Origin: Ramlibacter pallidus
GTDB taxonomy: Bacteria; Pseudomonadota; Gammaproteobacteria; Burkholderiales; Burkholderiaceae_C
Direction of reading: 5' to 3'
DNA: 64,000 nucleotides
NCBI RefSeq assembly: GCF_015070875.1
Contig: NZ_JADDIV010000001.1
Span: 124,001 to 188,000 of the forward strand
How positions within the stretch are numbered: the stretch's first letter is position 1; each line of letters begins with the position of its first letter. Position numbers and translations under genes: made by a program. Below are positions 1 to 8,007 of this stretch, in pieces. Under the pieces are notes generated by a model. That model searched no databases. It was not told the origin of the DNA and worked only from the letters and a program-made list of their open reading frames with translations.

Positions 1-1175
1 GCCGGCGAGCGGGCGGCCGGTGGCAGCGCACGCCCTTCCAGCAGGGCCGGCGCCAGCTGCCCGACGAAGCGCGCGATGCCCTTGAGCAGCACGCCGCCGG
101 TGTACTCGCCCGCCATGGGCAGCACGTCCTTGCCGTGCACCTTCGTCTGCATGGCCGCCTTGCGCAGGATGGCGTGCACCGCCTGCTCGATGAAGTCGGG
201 CTGCCCCTCTTCCACGATCAGGATGGCGCGCTTGCCGGCGCAGAAGCGCGTGAACTCGGCATCGACCAGCGGGTACGTGACGTTCAGGACATAGAGCGGG
301 ATGCGCGAGCGGCCGAAGGCATCGGCCAGCCCCAGCAGTTCCAGCGCGCGCAGCACGCCGTTGTAGAGGCCGCCCTGCAGCACGATGCCGAAGTCCTGCG
401 CGTCCTCGGCGAAGAACTCGTTCAGCCCGCGTTCCTGGATGAAGCGCACGGCCGCCGGCCAGCGATGCGCGATCTTTTCCTGCTCGTGCAGGTAGGTCGA
501 CGGCGGCAGGGCGATGCGTTCCACGTCGCGCCGCGGCTGCTCCATCGCGTCCTTGAGCGTGAAATCGGCGCGGCGGTTGTCCGTGGTGGTGAAGCTGCCG
601 TGCACGTGGCAGGCGCGGATGCGCAGCTCCAGCATCACCGGCGTGCGGCTGGCCTCCGAGAGTTCGAAGCCCTGCTCCACGGCCCGCACGATGCTCGGGA
701 GGCTGGGACGCGGGTCCAGCAGCCAGATCTGCGACTTCATCGCGAACGCGTGCGAGCGCTCCTGCATGATGCTGGAGCCTTCGCCGTAGTCCTCGCCCAC
801 GATGACCAGCGCCCCGCCGGTGACGCCGCCCGACGCCAGGTTGGCGAGCGCGTCGGAAGCCACGTTGGTGCCGACCGTGGACTTGAAGGTGACGGCGCCG
901 CGCAGCGGGTAGTTGACCGAAGCCGCCAGCGTCGCCGCGGCGGTGGCCTCGGACGCGCTGTGCTCGAAGCGCACGCCCAGTTCCTTCAGGATGTCGTTGG
1001 CGTCCGTCAGCACGTCCATCAGGTGCGAGATCGGCGCGCCCTGGTAGCCGGCGACGTACGACACGCCCGACTGCAGCAGGGCCTTGGTGACCGCCAGGAT
1101 GCCCTCGCCATGGAACTCCTGGCCGGCGCCCAGGCGCAGCTTCTCCACCTCGTTCGCGAAAGATCTTTCGGCCAT
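1..1175 (-). CDS. Indolepyruvate ferredoxin oxidoreductase, alpha subunit (5' part)
   Basis: The gene runs off the left edge of the window. The visible N-terminal 391 residues start with ATG at 1175 (MAERSFANEVEKLRLGAG). They match the thiamine-pyrophosphate alpha subunit of indolepyruvate/arylpyruvate ferredoxin oxidoreductases. Segments such as GYQGAPISHLMDVL, SASEATAAATLAASVNYPLRG and GGALVIVGEDYGEGSS correspond to the family's pyrimidine-binding and transketolase-like domains. The enzyme oxidatively decarboxylates aryl pyruvates from aromatic amino acid transamination to aryl-acetyl-CoA and reduces ferredoxin. The C-terminal ferredoxin part lies outside the window. It is divergent from a LysR gene, which may regulate it. 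A second, fused enzyme of this family is encoded at 8681-12259. Confidence 0.85.
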   Translation of the reverse strand, partial: MAERSFANEVEKLRLGAGQEFHGEGILAVTKALLQSGVSYVAGYQGAPISHLMDVLTDANDILKELGVRFEHSASEATAAATLAASVNYPLRGAVTFKSTVGTNVASDALANLASGGVTGGALVIVGEDYGEGSSIMQERSHAFAMKSQIWLLDPRPSLPSIVRAVEQGFELSEASRTPVMLELRIRACHVHGSFTTTDNRRADFTLKDAMEQPRRDVERIALPPSTYLHEQEKIAHRWPAAVRFIQERGLNEFFAEDAQDFGIVLQGGLYNGVLRALELLGLADAFGRSRIPLYVLNVTYPLVDAEFTRFCAGKRAILIVEEGQPDFIEQAVHAILRKAAMQTKVHGKDVLPMAGEYTGGVLLKGIARFVGQLAPALLEGRALPPAARSP

Positions 1176-1277
1176 GTCGGACGGCAATCTAGCGGCGCGC
1201 GCGTCATTTGGCGAATGGGTTCTGTGGATGTTCTACATTGATGGCGTGAATGATCAGGGTGAACCATTAGGACGAAC

Positions 1278-2201
1278 GTGAACTTCCGCCAACTGGACCT
1301 GAACCTGCTGCGCGTGCTCGCGGCGATCCACCGCACCGGTTCGGTGACGGCCGCCGGCCGTTCCCTGGCCCTGTCGCAGTCCGCCACCAGCAATGCGCTG
1401 GCGCGGCTGCGGCAGTTCTTCGGCGACGACCTGTTCGTGCGCTCGCCGGCGGGCCTGCAGCGCACGCGCCTGTGCGAGCAGCTGGCCCCGGCGGTCGTGT
1501 CGCACCTGCTGTCGCTGGAGGCGCTGGTCACCGGCATGGAGGACTTCGACCCGGCGCGCAGCGACACCACCTGGCGGCTGTCGCTGTCGGACCTGGGCGA
1601 GATGCTGTTCCTGCCGCCGCTGGCGTCTGAGCTGCGGCAGCTCGCGCCCGGCACGCGCGTGTCCAACGTCGCGGTGGCCGCGCCCGCGGTGACGGGTGCG
1701 CTGGAAGCCCGCGAGATCGACTGCGCCATCGGCATCCTGCAGCCGCGGCACCGCGGCGTGCACGCCGAGTTGCTGTTCCGCGAGCAGTACGTGGCGATCA
1801 CCGCACCCGCATGGCGGCCCGCCACCGGCCGTGCGGCCGCGTCGCTGACGCGGGCGCAGCTGGCCGCGGCCTCGCTGGTGGTGGCGTCGCCCACCGCCAC
1901 CTTCCACAGCAGCGTGGAGGAGATGCTGGTCGGCCTGAAGATGGCCGACCGCATCGTGCTGCGGGCGCGGCACTTCAGCGCGCTGCCCGACCTGGTGACC
2001 AGCTCCGACCTGCTGGCCATCGTGCCGGCCATGTACGCCCGCAGCCGGCCGGGCCTGCGCACCTGGAAGCTGCCCTTCGCGCCGCACTACGACGTCCGCC
2101 TGGTCTGGCACGCCAGCACCGCCCGCGATCCGGCCCAGCAGTGGCTGCGCGGCCTGCTGCACCGGCTGTTCGGGCGGGTGCCGGCCAATCGGCGGGATTG
2201 A
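1278..2201 (+). CDS. LysR family transcriptional regulator
   Basis: The product has 307 residues, the usual LysR size. Residues about 4-62 form the winged helix-turn-helix (LNLLRVLAAIHRTGSVTAAG, then SQSATSNALARLRQFFGDDLFVR). The rest is the LysR substrate-binding fold. The start is GTG at 1278; MNFRQLDLNLLRVL is a typical LysR N-terminus. The gene is divergent from the arylpyruvate oxidoreductase alpha gene, with about 100 bp between the starts, so that gene is its most likely target. The effector cannot be told from sequence. The intergenic region has one weak dyad (CATT-5-AATG near 1208) but no convincing T-N11-A box. Confidence 0.9.
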   Translation: MNFRQLDLNLLRVLAAIHRTGSVTAAGRSLALSQSATSNALARLRQFFGDDLFVRSPAGLQRTRLCEQLAPAVVSHLLSLEALVTGMEDFDPARSDTTWRLSLSDLGEMLFLPPLASELRQLAPGTRVSNVAVAAPAVTGALEAREIDCAIGILQPRHRGVHAELLFREQYVAITAPAWRPATGRAAASLTRAQLAAASLVVASPTATFHSSVEEMLVGLKMADRIVLRARHFSALPDLVTSSDLLAIVPAMYARSRPGLRTWKLPFAPHYDVRLVWHASTARDPAQQWLRGLLHRLFGRVPANRRD

Positions 2202-2246
2202 GCAATCCAATTCGCCCATTCCATTGCGGATCCCTATCATTCCTGC

Positions 2247-2645
2247 ATGCGAATCCGAACCGAATCCAGCCTGCACAAGACGCTGAGCTTCGCGGTGATC
2301 CACCTGGCGATCGCCGTGACGCTGGGCTGGCTGTTCACCGGCGGCTTCGTGCTGGGCGGCCTGCTGGCGCTGATCGAGCCGGCCGCCAATACCGTAGTGA
2401 GCCATGGGCTCGAGACCTTCGCGCGCAACTGGGGCGGCGATCCGCGGCGCCGCGCCGTGCTGAAGTCGACCCTGCTCGGCGTCTCGCACTTCGTGGTGGC
2501 GGTGGCCGTGGGCTTCGCGCTCACGGGCAGCTGGGTCGCGGCCGGCGCCTATGCAGTGGTGGAGCCGCTGGCCAACGCGGTGGCGCACTACTTCTTCGAC
2601 CGCTGGTGGGAAGGCCGCGGCGAAGCCGCCCCGCTCGCCGCCTAG
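2247..2645 (+). CDS. DUF2061 small membrane protein
   Basis: The product is 132 residues, hydrophobic, with two tandem homologous halves. Residues about 8-60 contain SLHKTLSFAVIHLAIAVTLG and end near IEPAANTVVSHGLE. Residues about 72-122 contain AVLKSTLLGVSHFVVAVAVG and end near VEPLANAVAHYFFD. Each half looks like one DUF2061 unit with two membrane helices joined by a Gly-rich turn, so about four transmembrane segments in all. The family is of unknown function. The gene stands alone, 45 bp after the LysR gene and about 160 bp before truC. It may be co-transcribed with the LysR gene, but nothing else links it to its neighbours. Confidence 0.8.
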   Translation: MRIRTESSLHKTLSFAVIHLAIAVTLGWLFTGGFVLGGLLALIEPAANTVVSHGLETFARNWGGDPRRRAVLKSTLLGVSHFVVAVAVGFALTGSWVAAGAYAVVEPLANAVAHYFFDRWWEGRGEAAPLAA

Positions 2646-2808
2646 CACACGCCGGTGCGCGCAAGAGAATTCCTGCGCGCCGGTGCCTGTCGAATGGTCA
2701 CCGTGGCGGAACCCAGCACCGGCGCGGGTCCGCGAGGAAGCCCACCGGCTTGTCCACAGCCTTCTCCACCGCAGTTGTGGGAATCATCCTACGATTGGTT
2801 GCAATCTG

Positions 2809-3510
2809 ATGACAACCGGCCCCCTTCCGCTGCTCTACCGTGACGAGGACATCGTGGCGATCGACAAGCCCGCGGGACTGCTGGTGCACCCGACGCGGCT
2901 GGATGCGCACGAGGAGCGCAGCGCGCTGAAGCTGCTGCGCGACCAGCTGGGCCGCCACGTCTGGCCCCTGCACCGCCTCGACAAGGGCACGAGCGGCGTG
3001 CTGCTGTTCGCGCTCCACGCGGAGGCCGCACGCGAGTGGGGACTCGCCTTCGAACAGGGCCAGGTCGCGAAGCGCTACATCGCGCTGGTGCGCGGGTGGC
3101 CCCCGGCGGCGGGCGAGATCGCGCATCCGCTGGCGCGCGACCCCGAACTGCCCTCGCGCGGGCAGCCGCTGCTGGAGGCGATGACGCGCTTTCGCCGGCT
3201 GGACACCTTCGACTGGCCCTTCGCGGTGGACGCGCGGCATCCGACCAGCCGCTATGCGCTGGTGGAGGCGCAGCCGTTGACCGGACGGCGGCACCAGATC
3301 CGCCGGCACTTCAAGCACATCGCGCACCCGCTGGTGGGCGATGCCACGCACGGCAAGGGCGCGCACAACCGTGCCGTCGCTGCATGGCTCGGCATCGAGC
3401 GCCTGTGGCTGCACGCGGAGGGCATCGAATGGAAGGGGCTGCGGATCGCGGCCGCGCGCGGGCCGGAGTGGGCGTTCAGTCCAGCGCCGCCGTCCGCAAG
3501 GGCGCCTTGA
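2809..3510 (+). CDS. truC: tRNA pseudouridine synthase, TruC-like (RluA superfamily)
   Basis: The product has 233 residues and fits the RluA-type pseudouridine synthases, closest in length and motifs to TruC (Psi65 in some tRNAs). The family motif with the catalytic aspartate is LHRLDKGTSGVLLFA, with Asp58. KPAGLLVHPTR near residue 20 and the C-terminal GRRHQIRRHFKHIAHPLVGD motif are also typical. The frame stays open well upstream, but ATG 2809 gives the standard N-terminus. The last 35 bp overlap the 3' end of the convergent TetR gene. TruC rather than another RluA paralogue is inferred from the short length and lack of an S4 domain. Confidence 0.8.
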   Translation: MTTGPLPLLYRDEDIVAIDKPAGLLVHPTRLDAHEERSALKLLRDQLGRHVWPLHRLDKGTSGVLLFALHAEAAREWGLAFEQGQVAKRYIALVRGWPPAAGEIAHPLARDPELPSRGQPLLEAMTRFRRLDTFDWPFAVDARHPTSRYALVEAQPLTGRRHQIRRHFKHIAHPLVGDATHGKGAHNRAVAAWLGIERLWLHAEGIEWKGLRIAAARGPEWAFSPAPPSARAP

Positions 3511-4096
3511 CCTTTTCCAGCCCGCCCAGGAACAGGTCGCTCACGACCGGCGCCATGTCGTCGTAGGCGAGGCGGCCCTCCGGCTTCATCCACGTGAACA
3601 TCCAGTTGACCATGCCGAACAGCAGCATCGTCAGGGGCTTGCTCATGGCGGCTTCCTTGAGGTCGGGCCGAAGCGCCGCAACCACGCGCGCGAAGCCGGC
3701 GACCACCTCCCGCTCCTTGCCGAGGATGCGATCGCGGTCCTCGGGAGCGAGGAACTTCACGTCTTCGGTCAGGACGCGGTGCTCGTGCTGCGCACTCGCG
3801 TATTCCTCGACCAGCCGGCGGACCAGCGCCCGCATCTGGCCCTGCGGCGTGGCCTCTCCCGCCACCGCATCGTCGACGATCGCGCGCAGGCGCGTGACGT
3901 GGCCGTCGGCGATGCTCACCAGCAAGGCGTACTTGTCGCGGTAGTAGTGGTAGAGCGTCGCCTTGGAGAGCCCGCACGCCTCGGCCACCTGGTTCATCGA
4001 GGTGCCCTGGTAGCCGTGGCGCGCGAACAGTTCGGCCGCCCGCGCGAGGATCGTCTCGCGCTGTTCGTCGTAACCGGCGTGGCGACCGCGACCCAT
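3476..4096 (-). CDS. paaR: TetR family regulator, probable phenylacetate repressor PaaR
   Basis: The product has 206 residues. The N-terminal TetR helix-turn-helix (residues about 12-58) includes RETILARAAELFARHGYQG and ACGLSKATLYHYYRDKYALL. The C-terminal half is a ligand-binding domain. It is the last gene of the leftward paaABCDE operon, separated from paaE by a palindromic repeat. In Burkholderia, PaaR is a TetR regulator of paa genes that responds to phenylacetyl-CoA. A TetR-type palindrome overlaps the probable paaA start site (7990-8007), consistent with autoregulation of the operon. The PaaR name rests on position and family. Confidence 0.75.
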   Translation of the reverse strand: MGRGRHAGYDEQRETILARAAELFARHGYQGTSMNQVAEACGLSKATLYHYYRDKYALLVSIADGHVTRLRAIVDDAVAGEATPQGQMRALVRRLVEEYASAQHEHRVLTEDVKFLAPEDRDRILGKEREVVAGFARVVAALRPDLKEAAMSKPLTMLLFGMVNWMFTWMKPEGRLAYDDMAPVVSDLFLGGLEKVKAPLRTAALD

Positions 4097-4185
4097 GTTC
4101 AGCCGCCGCCGGGCCGCCCCAAGGCGGCTGAAGCCCCCTCGGGGGGCAGCGCAGTACACGTAGTGACAAGCGTGGGGGCGAACAT
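4097..4185. repeat. Palindromic extragenic repeat between paaE and the TetR gene
   Basis: This stretch contains two strong hairpins: GCCGCC-CCAA-GGCGGC at 4113-4128 and GCCCCC-TC-GGGGGGC at 4133-4147. They are followed on the + strand by GTACACGTAGTGACAAGCGT. The composition matches a repeat class I recognise from Comamonadaceae intergenic regions, where such sequences recur many times per genome. Family membership is from memory, not a search. It separates the last two genes of the paa operon and may affect mRNA stability or read-through. Confidence 0.6.
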
Positions 4186-5268
4186 CTAGCGTTCGTCGAA
4201 GGAAAGGACGACGTGCTCGGTGAGCGGATGCGCCTGGCAGGTGAGGACGTAGCCGGCGGCGACTTCCTTCTTGTCCAGCGCGAAGTTCCGCTCCATGCGA
4301 ACCTGTCCTTCCACCAGCTTGGCGCGGCAGGTGCCGCACACGCCGGACGTGCAGGAGTAAGGCACCTCCATGCCGGCTGCGGAAGCCGCGTCCAGGATGC
4401 TGGGCTGCTCGCGCGAGAACGGGATCTCGCGCTTCAGGCCGTCGCGGATGAGGGTGATGCGCGCCTTCGCGGCGTCCGTCGGTTCGGACTTGTGGACGAC
4501 GGCGCCGACCTGGCCGGCCTGCTGCGCGATGCCGAAACGCTCGATGTGGATGCGGTCCTCCGGCACGCCGGCGGCCAGCAGGGCGGCCTCGGCCTCGTCG
4601 TTCATCTCGAACGGCCCGCAGATGTACGCGTGGTCGATGGACGCGGCCGGCACCAGCGCCTGCAGGAAGTCGCCGATCTTGGCGCGGTTGACGATGCCGT
4701 GGTTGATGTCGAACTCGGTGTGTTCGTCCGACAGCACGTGGTGCAGCACCAGCCGCGTCATGTACCGGTCCTTCAGGTCCTCCAGTTCCTCCTTGAACAT
4801 GGTGGAGCGCAGCTTGCGGTTGCCGTAGACCAGCGTGAAGCGGCTGTGCGGCTCGCGCGCCAGCACGGTCTTCATGATCGACAGGATCGGCGTGATGCCG
4901 CTGCCGCCCGCGATGCCCAGGTGGTGGCGCTGCGCCTGCGGCTCCAGCGGCACGAAGAAGCGGCCCTGCGGTGCCATCACGCTGAGGGTGTCGCCGGGCT
5001 TGAGCTGCTCGTTGATCCAGTTGGAGAAGACGCCGCCGCGCACCTTGCGCACGCCGACGCGCAGCTCGCCGTCGTCGACGCCTGCGCAAATCGAATACGA
5101 GCGGCGCAGGTCCTGGCCGGCGATGTCCTTGCGCAGCGTGAGGTACTGGCCCTGGGTGAAGCCGAACACGGGGCGCAGGTCTTCCGGCACCTCGAAGGAG
5201 ACGATCACCGCCTCCGGCGTGTCGGGCTGCACCGCGCGCACGCGCAGCTCGTGGAACATCGGGGTCAT
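4186..5268 (-). CDS. paaE: Phenylacetyl-CoA 1,2-epoxidase reductase subunit PaaE
   Basis: The product has 360 residues and carries electrons from NADPH to the PaaABC diiron epoxidase. The N-terminal ferredoxin-reductase half has the flavin motif RRSYSIC and the nucleotide motif GIAGGSGITPILSI. The C-terminal plant-type [2Fe-2S] domain has four ligands at Cys306, Cys311, Cys314 and Cys344 (SCTSGVCGTC, later TCQAH). The ATG at 5268 overlaps the paaD stop as ATGA, implying translational coupling; a second in-frame ATG lies at 5259. Domain order and length match PaaE. Confidence 0.93.
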   Translation of the reverse strand: MTPMFHELRVRAVQPDTPEAVIVSFEVPEDLRPVFGFTQGQYLTLRKDIAGQDLRRSYSICAGVDDGELRVGVRKVRGGVFSNWINEQLKPGDTLSVMAPQGRFFVPLEPQAQRHHLGIAGGSGITPILSIMKTVLAREPHSRFTLVYGNRKLRSTMFKEELEDLKDRYMTRLVLHHVLSDEHTEFDINHGIVNRAKIGDFLQALVPAASIDHAYICGPFEMNDEAEAALLAAGVPEDRIHIERFGIAQQAGQVGAVVHKSEPTDAAKARITLIRDGLKREIPFSREQPSILDAASAAGMEVPYSCTSGVCGTCRAKLVEGQVRMERNFALDKKEVAAGYVLTCQAHPLTEHVVLSFDER

Positions 5269-5774
5269 AGGGGCTTGAAATGTTCGAAGGGCTCGCGGCA
5301 GGCGAGGCAGCGGTACATCGCCTTGCACGCGGTGGAGCCGAAGGCGGAGAGGCGCTCGGTCGCCTGGCTGCCGCAGCGCGGGCAAGGCACCACGCGCTCG
5401 TCGCGCCGGAAGATCCGGATCGGGACGCCCTGCGTCCCCGCCTCCGCGGGGACGACGGCGTGCGGCGGCGCGATGCCGTAGTCGTTCAGCTTGCGCTTGC
5501 CCTCCTCCGTGATCCAGTCGGTGGTCCACGCGGGCGCACGCCGCAGCGTGGCGCGCGCGGGGCCCAGGCCCTCGGCGCGGATCGCGTCCAGCACGTTCTG
5601 CTCGATCACCTCGGTGGCGGGGCAACCCGAGTACGTCGGCGTCAGCACGACCTCCAGCTCCTCGCCGTGGTCGATGACCTCGCGCACGATGCCGAGGTCG
5701 CGCACGGACAGCGCCGGCACTTCAGGGTCCAGCACGCCGCCCAGCACTTCCCAGGCGCGCTCCGCGCGTGTCAC
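5265..5774 (-). CDS. paaD: PaaD, Fe-S/metal maturation factor for the phenylacetyl-CoA epoxidase
   Basis: The product has about 169 residues. The N-terminal MIP18-type domain includes DPEVPALSVRDLGIV and TPTYSGCPATEVIEQ. The C-terminal zinc-ribbon-like segment has CPRCGS and STACKAMYRCLACREPFEHF. PaaD is needed for PaaABCE activity, probably for assembling its metal centres. I chose GTG 5774, which overlaps the paaC stop (GTGA); GTG 5777 is also possible. Between the GIAPP end of the first domain and the first CPRC lies a segment, AVVPAEAGTQGVP, encoded by a copy of a mobile-looking palindromic repeat (5426-5459). The gene therefore appears to have taken in a repeat in frame. Confidence 0.88.
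   Translation of the reverse strand: MTRAERAWEVLGGVLDPEVPALSVRDLGIVREVIDHGEELEVVLTPTYSGCPATEVIEQNVLDAIRAEGLGPARATLRRAPAWTTDWITEEGKRKLNDYGIAPPHAVVPAEAGTQGVPIRIFRRDERVVPCPRCGSQATERLSAFGSTACKAMYRCLACREPFEHFKPL
5426..5459. repeat. GTCCCCGC-type palindromic repeat inside paaD
   Basis: The core hairpin is GTCCCCGC (5434-5441), loop CTCC, GCGGGGAC (5446-5453). Related copies are at 61646-61661 and 62024-62043 in noncoding DNA, with similar flanks (CCAGGGCTT there, GCAGGGCGT here). In the paaD reading frame it encodes VVPAEAGTQ. Peptides of this type (VPAEAGTQ, VIPAQAGI) are a recognised mark of such repeats inside proteobacterial genes. Confidence 0.7.
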
Positions 5775-6556
5775 CACACGCCTCCCGGATACGCACGCTG
5801 CAGGTGCTGCATCTCCGCCAGGATGAAGCCCATGTGTTCGCTGTGCACGCCGGCCTTGCCGGTGCTCACGAAGGGCACCGGCGCCGGGACCGCGAGGCCG
5901 GCCGCGTCGAAGATGTGCGTGATCTCGGCCAGCCAGGCGTCGTGCAGGTCGCCCCAGCGCGGACCCAGGCCGCTCGCCTGCGCCTGCTCGTCGACGGCAT
6001 CGGACGCGAACAGCTCCGCGGTGTAGCGCCAGAGGTCGCCCAGCGCACGGTCCACGCGCCGGCGCGACTCCTCCGTGCCGCCCGCCAGCCGCACCAGCCA
6101 GTCGGCCGCATGCTGCTGGTGGTAGCGCGCTTCCTTGACGGCCTTGCCCGCGATGGCCGCGAGCTCCGCGTCGCTGGAGGCGGCCAGCCGTTCCCACAGC
6201 TGCTTGAAGAAGGTCGCCATCACCGTGTTGCGCACGATGGTGAAGGCGAAGTCGCCGCGCGGCAGTTCCGCCAGCGTGACGTTGCGGTAGTCGCGCTCGT
6301 CCCGCAGGAAGGCGAGCTGGTCCTCGTCGTGGCCGGCGCCTTCCAGCGTGCCGGCATGCGTCAGCACGGCGCGGCACTGGCCGATCAGGTCCAGCGCCAT
6401 GTTGGACAGGGCGATGTCCTCCTCCAGCACCGGCGCGTGGCCGGCCCATTCGGACAGGCGCTGCCCGAGGATGAGGGCGGTGTCGCCGATGCGCAGCAGG
6501 TACTGCACGCGCGGGTCGGCGCTGACGCGGATGGAAGCCTGCATGGCGGTGCTCAC
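5771..6556 (-). CDS. paaC: Phenylacetyl-CoA 1,2-epoxidase structural subunit PaaC
   Basis: The product has 261 residues and is the structural partner of PaaA in the ring-epoxidising complex. It is a ferritin-like helical protein of the same superfamily as PaaA. Typical PaaC segments are seen: YLLRIGDTALILGQRLSEW, EEDIALSNMALDLIGQCRA and KAVKEARYHQQHAADW. The start is GTG 6556, overlapping the paaB stop as GTGA; an internal ATG at 6544 (MQASIRV) is an alternative. The end overlaps paaD. The coupling chain B-C-D-E implies one polycistron with balanced subunit synthesis. Confidence 0.93.
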   Translation of the reverse strand: MSTAMQASIRVSADPRVQYLLRIGDTALILGQRLSEWAGHAPVLEEDIALSNMALDLIGQCRAVLTHAGTLEGAGHDEDQLAFLRDERDYRNVTLAELPRGDFAFTIVRNTVMATFFKQLWERLAASSDAELAAIAGKAVKEARYHQQHAADWLVRLAGGTEESRRRVDRALGDLWRYTAELFASDAVDEQAQASGLGPRWGDLHDAWLAEITHIFDAAGLAVPAPVPFVSTGKAGVHSEHMGFILAEMQHLQRAYPGGVW

Positions 6557-6846
6557 ATGTGGTCCACGGCGTCGGGCAGCTTGTAGAAGGTCGGGTGGCG
6601 GTACACCTTGTCCTCCGCCGGGTCGAAGTACATGCCCTTCTCGCCCGGGTCGCTGGCCACGATGTGGTCGGAGCGCACCACCCAGACGCTGGTGCCTTCC
6701 TGGCGGCGCGTGTAGACGTCACGCGCCAGCTGGATCGCCATCTTCGGGTCGGCCGCGTGCAGGCTGCCGCAATGCTTGTGGTCGAGGCCGCTCTTGCTCC
6801 GCACGAAGACTTCCCAGAGTGGCCACTCGTTCTTCACGTCATTCAT
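6553..6846 (-). CDS. paaB: Phenylacetyl-CoA 1,2-epoxidase subunit PaaB
   Basis: The product is 97 residues, the family's usual size. Recognisable PaaB features are the N-terminal EWPLWEVFVRSKSGLDHKHCG, the central AIQLARDVYTRRQEG and the C-terminal HPTFYKLPDAVDHM. PaaB is a small bridging subunit of the multicomponent epoxidase. The stop overlaps the paaC start. Upstream, a 70-bp palindromic repeat separates it from paaA, so paaA is the only subunit gene not translationally coupled to its neighbour. Confidence 0.95.
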   Translation of the reverse strand: MNDVKNEWPLWEVFVRSKSGLDHKHCGSLHAADPKMAIQLARDVYTRRQEGTSVWVVRSDHIVASDPGEKGMYFDPAEDKVYRHPTFYKLPDAVDHM

Positions 6847-6862
6847 GTCTGCTCCTTGCCTT

Positions 6863-6935
6863 GCTCCCTCCCCCTCTGGGGGAGGGTTGGGGTGGGGGCG
6901 CCCCCATCCCGGCCTTCCCCCGGAGGGGGAAGGAG
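6863..6935. repeat. Double-hairpin palindromic repeat between paaA and paaB
   Basis: Two GC-rich inverted repeats lie side by side: CCCTCCCCCTCTGGGGGAGGG (about 6866-6886, given here only by its arms CCCTCCCC/GGGGAGGG) and CCTTCCCCC-GGA-GGGGGAAGG. They are joined by a G-rich stretch ending in GGGGGCGCCCCC. This layout is typical of REP/BIME-like extragenic elements. It lies inside the paa operon, where the transcript would form stable stem-loops that could limit 3' decay of the paaA message. Confidence 0.65.
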
Positions 6936-6942
6936 AAATCCA

Positions 6943-7950
6943 TCACGCCGCCTGCGCGTGCGGCTCCTGCTTCCGCGCGTACGCCAGCGCGGCCTCGCGC
7001 ACCCAGGCGCCGTCTTCCCAGGCTTGCACGCGGGCAGCGAGCCGCTCGCGGTTGCAGGGGCCGTTGCCGCCGACGACGCGCCAGAACTCGTCCCAGTCGA
7101 TCTTCCCGAAGTCGTGGTGCTGTCGCTCCGCGTTCCACTTCAGGTCCGGGTCAGGCAGTGTCACGCCCAGCAGCTTCGCCTGTTCGACCGAGGCGTCGAT
7201 GAAACGCTGGCGAAGTTCGTCGTTGGAGACGCGCTTGATGCCCCAGCGCATGGACTGCGCGGAGTTGGGCGACTGGTCGTCCGGCGGGCCGAACATCATG
7301 ATCGAGGGCCACCACCAGCGGTTGACGGCGTCCTGCACCATGGAGCGCTGCGCATCGGTGCCCTTCTCCATCATCGTCAGCAGGCTCTCGTAGCCCTGGC
7401 GCTGGTGGAAGCTCTCCTCGCGGCAGATGCGGATCATGGCGCGCGCGTACGGTCCATACGAGCAGCGGCAGATCGGCACCTGGTTCATGATCGCCGCGCC
7501 GTCGACCAGCCAGCCGATCACGCCGACGTCGGCCCAGGTCAGCGTCGGGTAGTTGAAGATGGAGCTGTACTTGGCCTTGCCCGTGTGCAGCGCGTCCAGC
7601 ATCTGGTCGCGCGACGTGCCCAGCGTCTCGGCCGCCGAATAGAGATAGAGGCCGTGGCCGCCTTCGTCCTGCACCTTGGCCAGCAGGATCGCCTTGCGCT
7701 TGAGCGTCGGCGCGCGCGTGATCCAGTTGCCTTCCGGCAGCATGCCGACGATCTCCGAGTGCGCATGCTGGCTGATCTGCCGCACCAGCGTCTTGCGGTA
7801 GTGCTCCGGCATCCAGTCCTTCGGCTCGACGAAGTCGCCGGCGGCGATGCGCGCCTCGAAGCGCTCTTCCTGCACCATCTCGTCGGCCGAGCGCACCGGC
7901 TTGCGCGCGTCGCCGTCCTTGCCCATGGTGTCCATGGCTTGCGTGTACAT
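6943..7950 (-). CDS. paaA: Phenylacetyl-CoA 1,2-epoxidase catalytic subunit PaaA
   Basis: The product has 335 residues and is the diiron oxygenase that epoxidises the ring of phenylacetyl-CoA. The iron-binding pairs of the ferritin-like fold are visible as DEGGH (Glu96, His99) and EESFH (Glu179, His182). The [17 protein letters not shown] and [13 protein letters not shown] segments are also typical. It is the first gene of the operon. ATG 7950 is preceded by GGGAG. About 40 bp upstream lie a TetR-type palindrome and, further upstream, a good sigma70-like promoter. The N-terminus is slightly longer than in enteric PaaA. Confidence 0.95.
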   Translation of the reverse strand: MYTQAMDTMGKDGDARKPVRSADEMVQEERFEARIAAGDFVEPKDWMPEHYRKTLVRQISQHAHSEIVGMLPEGNWITRAPTLKRKAILLAKVQDEGGHGLYLYSAAETLGTSRDQMLDALHTGKAKYSSIFNYPTLTWADVGVIGWLVDGAAIMNQVPICRCSYGPYARAMIRICREESFHQRQGYESLLTMMEKGTDAQRSMVQDAVNRWWWPSIMMFGPPDDQSPNSAQSMRWGIKRVSNDELRQRFIDASVEQAKLLGVTLPDPDLKWNAERQHHDFGKIDWDEFWRVVGGNGPCNRERLAARVQAWEDGAWVREAALAYARKQEPHAQAA

Positions 7951-7989
7951 GCTGTCTCCCGGGAGGAGGACGGCGAGCTCGACAGTGCT

Positions 7990-8007
7990 CTACCGACCGT
8001 TCGGTAG
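7990..8007. promoter_or_regulatory. TetR-type operator at the paaA start site
   Basis: CTACCGA-CCGT-TCGGTAG has perfect 7-bp arms. It lies directly downstream of the -10 hexamer of the paa promoter, where a bound repressor would cover the transcription start. The operon carries its own TetR gene, and palindromic PaaR sites are known upstream of paa genes in Burkholderia. Assignment to this TetR protein is inference. Confidence 0.7.

Noticed and set aside
1195..1277. LysR T-N11-A operator in the divergent spacer
   Set aside because: Only a weak CATT/AATG dyad is present and no consistent promoter could be drawn for either gene.
2750..2758. DnaA-box-like TTGTCCACA upstream of truC
   Set aside because: One near match only, with no cluster of boxes, AT-rich unwinding region or replication genes; chance is likelier than an origin.
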